Assembly (NCBI RefSeq): GCF_031679605.1
Contig: NZ_CP117522.1
Span: 7,192,001-7,256,000, forward strand
DNA length: 64,000 nucleotides
From: Streptomyces luomodiensis
GTDB taxonomy: Bacteria; Actinomycetota; Actinomycetes; Streptomycetales; Streptomycetaceae
Direction: 5' to 3'
The notes under the pieces were generated by a model. It had not been told where the DNA came from. It did no database searches and saw only the letters and a list, made by a program, of their open reading frames with translations. The position numbers were made by a program, and so were the translations under genes. Shown one piece after another: positions 58,046 to 64,000 of the stretch (position 1 is its first letter; each line of letters opens with the position of its first letter).

Positions 58046-59575
58046 TCAGATGTCGCGGAACGTCTCGATCTGGGCGCCGATCGAGTTGAGCCGCTCCGCC
58101 AGGTCCTCGTAACCGCGGTTGATGACGTACACGTTGCGCAGCACCGAGGTGCCCGGGGCCGCCATCATCGCGAGCAGGACGACCACTGCGGGGCGCAGGG
58201 CGGGAGGGCACATCATCTCGGCGGAGCGCCAGCGGGTCGGGCCCTCGACCAGGACGCGGTGCGGGTCGAGGAGTTTGACGTGGGCGCCGAGCCGGTTGAG
58301 CTCGGTGAGGTAGATCGCGCGGTTGTCGTAGACCCAGTCGTGGATCAGCGTCGAGCCCTGGGCGACGGCGGCGATGGCCGCGAAGAAGGGCACGTTGTCG
58401 ATGTTGACGCCGGGGAACGGCATCGGGTGGATCTTGTCGATGGGGGCCTGGAGCTTGGACGGCCGCACGGTCAGATCGACCAGCCGGGTGCGGCCGTTGT
58501 CCGCCGCGTACTCCCGGCCGCGCTCGTGGTCCAGCCCCATCTCCTCCAGGACGGCCAGCTCGATCTCCAGGAACTCCACCGGCACCCGGCGGATCGTCAG
58601 CTCCGATTCGGTGATGACGGCGGCGGCCAGCAGGCTCATCGCCTCGACCGGGTCCTCGGAGGGCGAGTAGTCGACGTCGCGGTCGATGTGGGTGACGCCG
58701 TGGACGGTGAGCGTCGTGGTGCCCACGCCCTCGACCTTGACGCCCAACTCCTCCAGGAAGAAGCAGAGATCCTGGACCATGTAGTTGGAGGAGGCGTTGC
58801 GGATCACCGTGACCCCGTCGTGCCGGGCGGCCGCCAGCAGCGCGTTCTCGGTGACGGTGTCGCCTCGTTCGGTCAGCACGATGGCGCGGGTGGGGGAGAC
58901 CGAGCGGTCGACGCGGGAGTGGTACATCCCATCCGTGGCGGTCACTTCGAGGCCGAAGTGGCGCAGCGCGGTCATATGCGGCTGCACGGTGCGGGTGCCC
59001 AGGTCGCAACCGCCCGCGTAGGGAATCCGGAAGCGGTCCATCCGGTGCAGCAGCGGACCGAGGAACATGATGACGCTGCGCGTCCGGCGCGCGGCCTCGG
59101 TGTCCATGGCGTCGAGGTCCAGCTCGGCGGGCGGCACGATCTCCAGATCGGCGCCGTCGTTGATCCAGCGGGTGCGGACGCCGATGCTGCCCAGCACCTC
59201 GAGGATGCGGTAGACCTCCTCGATCCTGGCGACCCTCCGCAGCGTGGTGCGGCCCGCGTTGAGAAGCGTGGCGCACAGCAGCGCCACGCACGCGTTCTTG
59301 CTCGTCTTGACGTCGATGGCACCCGACAGACGGCGGCCGCCGACCACCCGAAGGTGCATGGGGCCCGCGTAGCCGAGGGAGACGATCTCGCTGTCCAGGG
59401 CCTCGCCGATCCTGGCGATCATCTCAAGGCTGATGTTCTGGTTGCCCCGCTCAATGCGGTTGACCGCGCTCTGGCTTGTGCCGAGAGCCTCCGCGAGCTG
59501 GGACTGGGTCCAGCCCCGGTGCTGTCGGGCGTCACGGATGAGCTTGCCGATACGTGAGAGGTAGTCGTCAGTCAT
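58046..59575 (-). CDS. XRE helix-turn-helix fused to a MurA-like enolpyruvyl transferase domain
   Basis: A 509-residue fusion. Residues about 5-65 form an XRE HTH (RGWTQSQLAEALGTSQSAVN). Residues about 72-505 form an EPSP/MurA fold with Lys93-Asn94 in TSKNACVALL (KN of the UDP-GlcNAc site), Cys190 in YAGGCDLGTR (position of the PEP-binding Cys), and FPGVNIDNVPFF in the catalytic-Asp region. It could be an active UDP-GlcNAc 1-carboxyvinyltransferase or a sensor using that fold. A palindrome lies 12 bp before the start codon, fitting autoregulation. From memory the fusion is conserved in Streptomyces near acnA. A housekeeping MurA should exist elsewhere. Confidence 0.9.
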   Translation of the reverse strand: MTDDYLSRIGKLIRDARQHRGWTQSQLAEALGTSQSAVNRIERGNQNISLEMIARIGEALDSEIVSLGYAGPMHLRVVGGRRLSGAIDVKTSKNACVALLCATLLNAGRTTLRRVARIEEVYRILEVLGSIGVRTRWINDGADLEIVPPAELDLDAMDTEAARRTRSVIMFLGPLLHRMDRFRIPYAGGCDLGTRTVQPHMTALRHFGLEVTATDGMYHSRVDRSVSPTRAIVLTERGDTVTENALLAAARHDGVTVIRNASSNYMVQDLCFFLEELGVKVEGVGTTTLTVHGVTHIDRDVDYSPSEDPVEAMSLLAAAVITESELTIRRVPVEFLEIELAVLEEMGLDHERGREYAADNGRTRLVDLTVRPSKLQAPIDKIHPMPFPGVNIDNVPFFAAIAAVAQGSTLIHDWVYDNRAIYLTELNRLGAHVKLLDPHRVLVEGPTRWRSAEMMCPPALRPAVVVLLAMMAAPGTSVLRNVYVINRGYEDLAERLNSIGAQIETFRDI

Positions 59576-59586
59576 ACAGAAGAGGC

Positions 59587-59602
59587 TATCTCAGATATGA
59601 GA
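59587..59602. promoter_or_regulatory. Operator-like palindrome ATCTCA-N4-TGAGAT before the HTH-MurA gene
   Basis: A 16-bp inverted repeat, ATCTCAGATATGAGAT, 12 bp upstream of the ATG on the minus strand, where a bound repressor would block initiation. The HTH of the downstream gene is the obvious candidate. Confidence 0.55.
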
Positions 59603-59653
59603 TGCGCATGCGACCGGGGAGGCGGAAGGGGTGACGGCCGTTCGGTCGGGGCA

Positions 59654-59676
59654 TTGTTCTACTAGTATGCGAACAA
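59654..59676. promoter_or_regulatory. GntR-type operator overlapping a -10 element
   Basis: TTGTTC-N11-GAACAA, a perfect inverted repeat, with TAGTAT (59663-59668) in its centre as a likely -10. It is 25 bp before the DUF1648 start. Binding would cover the promoter of the DUF1648-GntR pair. Confidence 0.6.
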
Positions 59677-59700
59677 GTTAAATGGACCGAGGAGGCCGAT

Positions 59701-60657
59701 GTGAGTCCTGTCCGGCGGCGCGCACTCGTCCTGGTCCTGCCCTCCGTGCTGGCCTGGGCCGTGGTCCTGGCGGTCTTCGCCGGGCTGCGGGACCGGCTGC
59801 CCGACCCGCTCGCGACGCATTTCGGCACCGGCGGGGAGGCCGACGGATTCACCGGTCCGGGTGCGTTCCTTACGGTGGCGAGCGCCGTGCTGCTCGGCTC
59901 CGGCCTCCTCATCGCGATGGGCGCCCTGCGCGCGGGCAGGACGCTCCGCGCCCAGCGGCCCATGGTCGCCATCGGCTACGGCACCTCCGGGCTGCTGGGC
60001 TACTGCTTCGCGGCCGTGCTCTTCGCCAACGCCGACGCCGTCCGCGCCTCCCGGGTGTCCCAGCCGCTGTGGCAACTGGGCGTCGCCCTCGCCGTGGCGG
60101 GCGCCCTGGGCGCGCTGGGATGGCTGCTCGCGGGCCTGGACACGGCGCCCGGGACGCCGGCCGCCGCGCCCCGCCTCCCGCTGGCCGACGGCGAGGTCGC
60201 CAGCTGGACGCGCACCGTCGGCTCGCCCGTGCTGCTCGCCGTGGGCGTGGGGACCACGCTGCTGGGCGCGGTGCTGGCCGCCGGGGGTTCGGGGGCGGAA
60301 GTGTGGCTGATCGTCATCGGGCTGATCTCCACCGCGCTGGCCCGCTGCCGGGTGACCGTCGACCGCCGCGGCCTCACCGTCGCCCCGTGGTTCGCCCCGC
60401 AGCCCAGGATGCGGATACCGCTGGCCCGCATCGAGCGGGCCACCAGCGGCGAGGCCGACGCGCTGAGCCTGGGCGGATGGGGCTACCGGATCCGCGGCGG
60501 GGGCAGCGCGCTGGTGTTCCGCTCGGGCGACGCGCTGTTCCTGCGGCTGGCCACGGGCCGGGAGTTCGCGGTCACGGTGGACGACGCCGGCACCGCCGCC
60601 GCCCTGCTCAACACGCTGATCGAGCGCGACCGCTCCACACCGGGAGAGCGCGGCTGA
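59701..60657 (+). CDS. DUF1648 family membrane protein
   Basis: A 318-residue protein starting at GTG 59701 with CGAGGAGGCCGAT upstream. About six TM segments: residues 8-28, 55-75, 88-108, 122-142, 170-190 and 195-212. The DUF1648 signature PDPLATHFGTGGEADGF lies between TM1 and TM2. A C-terminal PH-like domain (RCRVTVDRRGLTVAPWF...) follows. In Bacillus, related proteins pair with YtrA-type GntR regulators, as here, and respond to envelope stress. The GntR gene follows 1 bp after the stop. Confidence 0.83.
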   Translation: MSPVRRRALVLVLPSVLAWAVVLAVFAGLRDRLPDPLATHFGTGGEADGFTGPGAFLTVASAVLLGSGLLIAMGALRAGRTLRAQRPMVAIGYGTSGLLGYCFAAVLFANADAVRASRVSQPLWQLGVALAVAGALGALGWLLAGLDTAPGTPAAAPRLPLADGEVASWTRTVGSPVLLAVGVGTTLLGAVLAAGGSGAEVWLIVIGLISTALARCRVTVDRRGLTVAPWFAPQPRMRIPLARIERATSGEADALSLGGWGYRIRGGGSALVFRSGDALFLRLATGREFAVTVDDAGTAAALLNTLIERDRSTPGERG

Positions 60658-60658
60658 G

Positions 60659-61018
60659 ATGCTCTTCCGAGTCGACCCCCGTTCCGCGGCGCCGCTGGCC
60701 GACCAGATCGCCGCCTCCGTGCGCGGCGCGATCGCCGACGGCACCGTACGCCCCGGCGAACGCCTCCCCGCCGCCCGCGCGCTCGCCGCATCGCTCGGCG
60801 TCAACGTCCACACCGTCCTGCGCGGCTACCAGCGGCTCCGCGAGGAGGGCCTGATCGAACTGCGCCGCGGCCGCGGCGCGGTCGTCACCGGCGACCAGCC
60901 CACCGCCCGCGCCCGGCTCCTGGAGGGCGTCCAGGGCATGGTGGAGGAGGCCCGCGCCCTCGGCCTGACGGACGAGGAGGTCCTGGCCCTGGTCAGAACC
61001 CGCCTCGCGGGCGGCTGA
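60659..61018 (+). CDS. YtrA-type GntR-family repressor
   Basis: A 119-residue regulator. The winged HTH (about 10-75) reads LADQIAASVRGAIADGTVRPGERLPA and LAASLGVNVHTVLRGYQRL. A short C-terminal helical dimerisation part (about 80-119) marks the YtrA subfamily. ATG 60659 overlaps nothing but lies 1 bp after the DUF1648 stop, with GGGAGAGCGG as SD. It probably represses its own operon through the TTGTTC-N11-GAACAA site. Confidence 0.9.
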   Translation: MLFRVDPRSAAPLADQIAASVRGAIADGTVRPGERLPAARALAASLGVNVHTVLRGYQRLREEGLIELRRGRGAVVTGDQPTARARLLEGVQGMVEEARALGLTDEEVLALVRTRLAGG

Positions 61019-61024
61019 CGCCCA

Positions 61025-61582
61025 TCAGAAGTCGGAGGTGTCCAGCTCCAGGCCGAACGGCTCCGGGAGCGGGAGGGGGGTGCCGAAGGGGTGGGGGCCG
61101 TCCACCTTGGTGTAGCCGAGGTTTCCTGGCGCCGAAGAGAGCGTGCAGGTGCGCTGCTGCCGGTCGACCAGCAGGAACAGCGGGGCCCCGTACTCGGCGT
61201 AGCGGCGCCGCTTGACGATCCGGTCGGTGTCCCCGTTCGACTCGGAGGTGACCTCGACGACCAGGAGGGTCTGGTCGGGGACCAGAGCTCCTCCGCCCTT
61301 GGCGAGTTCGCGCGGCACGACGGCAAGATCCGGTACGAACCAATTCGGGCTGCCGGCCAGATCGAGGTCTCCCGACCCCGCCATGCACCCCAGTGCGGGC
61401 AGCACGGGGGTGAGCTGCTGCCGGAGCCTGGCGGCGGTGCGCTCGTGATCCCAACTCGGTGACAGTGGTTCGATCAGCCCTTCGACGACCTGCACTCGGT
61501 CGAAGCCCCGGATGCGCTGGACGGCGTACTTGAGGGCCGTCTCCGGGTCGTCGGGGGCGTAGACGTGTGATGGTGCGTTCAT
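61025..61582 (-). CDS. Uma2-family (DUF820) putative endonuclease
   Basis: A 185-residue PD-(D/E)xK-fold protein. Active-site positions are visible as VVEGLIEPLSPSWDHE, PDLAVVP, then LLVVEVTSESNGDTDRIVKRRRY, where the E-V-x-S...K pattern forms the core. Such proteins are abundant in Streptomyces and cyanobacteria; the function is unproven. ATG 61582 (MNAPSHVYAP) has GGGAGGACCG upstream. Convergent with the GntR gene, 6 bp between stops. Confidence 0.85.
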   Translation of the reverse strand: MNAPSHVYAPDDPETALKYAVQRIRGFDRVQVVEGLIEPLSPSWDHERTAARLRQQLTPVLPALGCMAGSGDLDLAGSPNWFVPDLAVVPRELAKGGGALVPDQTLLVVEVTSESNGDTDRIVKRRRYAEYGAPLFLLVDRQQRTCTLSSAPGNLGYTKVDGPHPFGTPLPLPEPFGLELDTSDF

Positions 61583-61654
61583 CGGTCCTCCCATCGGTAT
61601 CGGATGGCAAGGATCGTGGCTGCCGCTTCACGGGGGTTGCGTCCGGTTGTTCTC

Positions 61655-62554
61655 TCACCCGTACCGGTGACGATCCCCCGTCACCAGCGCCGCCAGCGTC
61701 CGGGCCGGGCCGTCGACGGCGGGGCCGTGGAGGAGTTCGGTGCGGTGGACCAGGCGGGGGGTGATCAGGGGGACGGTGACGATGCCGGGGGCGCCCTTGG
61801 TGGCCGGGTGGGGGAGCAGGGCGAGGCCGTGTCCGGCGGCGGTCAGGGCGATCAGCCCGCGTACGTCGGTGCCCTCGTACGTCAGGGTGGCGCGGAAGCC
61901 GCCGGTGCGGGTCAGCGCGCGCAGCCGGCCGAGCGGCATGGCGGCGTCCGGGGCGTCCAGCCAGTGGGCGTCGGCGAGGTCGGCCAGCCGCAGTCCGAGC
62001 CGGCGGGTCAGCGGGTGGCCGGTGGGCAGGGCCACCACCAGCGGGGCCTCCGCGACCGGGACCGTGGTGAGCGGACCCAGCTCGGGCAGCGGCAGGGCGT
62101 CGGCGGGGGTGGCCGGGCCGTCGATCAGCCCCAGGTCCAGTGCCCCGGACGCGACCGCCGCCGGGATCTCCCGGCGGCCGAGGATCCGCAGCGAGGTCCG
62201 GATGGCCGGGTGGGCCCGGCGCGCCCGGTCCAGGGCCGTGGCGATCCGCGGGGTCATCGCCAGCGGTGAGGCCCCCACCGCCAGCCGGGCGGTGCCCGAC
62301 GCCGACAGCCGTTCGACGTCGGCCCGCGCCGCGTCCAGCCGGAGCAGCAGCGGTCCGGCGTGTTCCAGCAGCCGTGCGCCCGCGCTGGTGAGCATGACGG
62401 GCCGCCGGGTCAGCAGCGCCGTGCGCAGATCCGCTTCGAGGGAGGCGATGTGCTCGCGGACCGCCGCCGGGGTGAAGCCCAGCTGATGCGCGGCGTCGGA
62501 GAAGGATCCGCAGCGGGCCACGGAGACGAACGTACGGAGCAGATGCGGGTCCAT
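61655..62554 (-). CDS. LysR-family transcriptional regulator
   Basis: A 299-residue LTTR. The N-terminal winged HTH (about 1-60) reads LLRTFVSVARCGSFSDAAHQLGFTP. The periplasmic-binding-protein-like effector domain (about 88-295) shows LAVGASPLAMTPRIATAL, ASGALDLGLIDGP and GHGLALLPHPA. Start ATG 62554. It is divergent from acnA with 405 bp between. LTTRs often control the divergent gene, but no T-N11-A site was clear. Confidence 0.87.
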   Translation of the reverse strand: MDPHLLRTFVSVARCGSFSDAAHQLGFTPAAVREHIASLEADLRTALLTRRPVMLTSAGARLLEHAGPLLLRLDAARADVERLSASGTARLAVGASPLAMTPRIATALDRARRAHPAIRTSLRILGRREIPAAVASGALDLGLIDGPATPADALPLPELGPLTTVPVAEAPLVVALPTGHPLTRRLGLRLADLADAHWLDAPDAAMPLGRLRALTRTGGFRATLTYEGTDVRGLIALTAAGHGLALLPHPATKGAPGIVTVPLITPRLVHRTELLHGPAVDGPARTLAALVTGDRHRYG

Positions 62555-62805
62555 GGCAGCAGTATCGCGGTGGTGGGGGGTGGCTCAGTTCGCAACTGGG
62601 GGGTGGCCGGGGCCGGTTCGGGCCCGGTCGTCGTCCGTTCCGGGGCCGGCGGTCGCGTCCGCGTGCGTGCTCATGGCCCCAGGTCTAACGCGGGACGCCG
62701 GTACCGGGGAACCTTCCGGCAAGCGATCACCCTTACCGGTGAACCGACCCGGAACGCGCCCACAGCCGGGCAGGGCATGACCGCGCGGGGTCGATGTACT
62801 AGAGT

Positions 62806-62823
62806 TATCTCGACATCGAGATA
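62806..62823. promoter_or_regulatory. 18-bp palindrome upstream of acnA
   Basis: TATCTCGA-CA-TCGAGATA, perfect 8-bp arms, 137 bp before the aconitase start in the 62555-62959 spacer. It resembles the operator of a small dimeric repressor; the protein is unknown. Confidence 0.6.
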
Positions 62824-62854
62824 TCTGCTGGCAGGCGCGCAATGCCGCCCCCGT

Positions 62855-62873
62855 GCCGGTAAGGCTTACCTAA
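62855..62873. promoter_or_regulatory. Iron-box-like site (DmdR1/DtxR type) upstream of acnA
   Basis: GGTAAGGCTTACCTAA matches the right 16 bases of the streptomycete iron-box consensus (GGTTAGGCTAACCTAA) at 14 positions. It lies about 86 bp before the acnA start. A second Cys-free, AT-richer stretch CTTAGCCATACCTTAG follows at 62874-62889 and may be a weaker half. Confidence 0.55.
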
Positions 62874-62959
62874 CTTAGCCATACCTTAGCGGATCGGCGC
62901 GGGCATGTGACGGCAGCATTGCGGTGGTACGCGCGAAATCATGCATGAAGGAGACTGTC

Positions 62960-64000
<1,041 letters not shown>

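Overview
The window is chromosomal DNA of a Streptomyces or very close relative. It is very GC-rich, starts genes with ATG, GTG and TTG, couples genes through ATGA/GTGA overlaps, and carries Streptomyces hallmark families (cutRS, conservon genes, DUF4193, DUF3710, DUF3159, the XRE/DUF397/ATPase set, an HTH-MurA fusion). From memory, the order hemH-IMPase-cutRS-dut-kdpDE-two TrkA proteins resembles S. coelicolor around SCO5859-SCO5876, and arcA-arcB to acnA resembles SCO5975-SCO5999. The genes between these blocks look accessory. No tRNA, rRNA, CRISPR array, transposase or integrase was seen.

Layout. 1-5.4 kb: tail of a membrane protein, sugar-lactone oxidase, MFS transporter, ferrochelatase and inositol-phosphatase family enzyme. 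5.4-13 kb: a 57-aa small protein, the CutRS two-component system, DUF4193, DUF3093, a thioesterase, dUTPase, DUF3710 and an exported protein with two copies of a Cys-paired domain. 13.2-26.2 kb: a potassium-linked block (KdpDE without the pump, two TrkA/RCK proteins, a KimA-like importer). It is interrupted by a conservon (cvnA-B-C) that lacks its GTPase gene and ends in a CYP157-like P450 without the ExxR motif. 26.3-31.9 kb: a TrmA-type RNA methyltransferase, an XRE/DUF397 pair facing an ATPase across a 23-bp palindrome, and a lower-GC polymorphic toxin/immunity pair. 32-35.2 kb: ectABCD, the complete ectoine/5-hydroxyectoine pathway from diaminobutyrate aldehyde chemistry onward. 35.2-44.3 kb: P-loop ATPase, MazG-like protein, DUF6099, LLM oxidoreductase, homocysteine methyltransferase, then the Hen1-Pnkp RNA repair pair. 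44.3-49 kb: a repetitive spacer, a GlxA-type regulator facing a DHA2 exporter, a Crp/Fnr regulator and a VOC protein. 49.3-53.5 kb: a large protein with a degenerate P-loop, coupled to a tail-anchored protein with a collagen-like N terminus, followed by dense short repeats. 53.6-64 kb: arginine deiminase and ornithine carbamoyltransferase, an anti-sigma-like ATPase, an FHA protein, HTH-MurA fusion, DUF1648/GntR pair, Uma2, LysR, and the first 347 codons of aconitase.

How the genes fit together. KdpDE, the RCK proteins, the KimA-like importer and ectABCD all serve osmotic and potassium homeostasis. Hen1-Pnkp rebuilds and seals cut RNA. ArcA-ArcB run the first two steps of arginine catabolism. 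Several regulatory sites can be read directly: operator-like palindromes in front of the XRE, HTH-MurA, DUF1648/GntR and acnA genes, an ARG-box-like palindrome between arcA and arcB, and an iron-box-like site before acnA.

The least explained parts are the GTPase-less conservon with its TGATCA cluster, the collagen-like/degenerate P-loop gene pair, and the tandem-domain exported protein.
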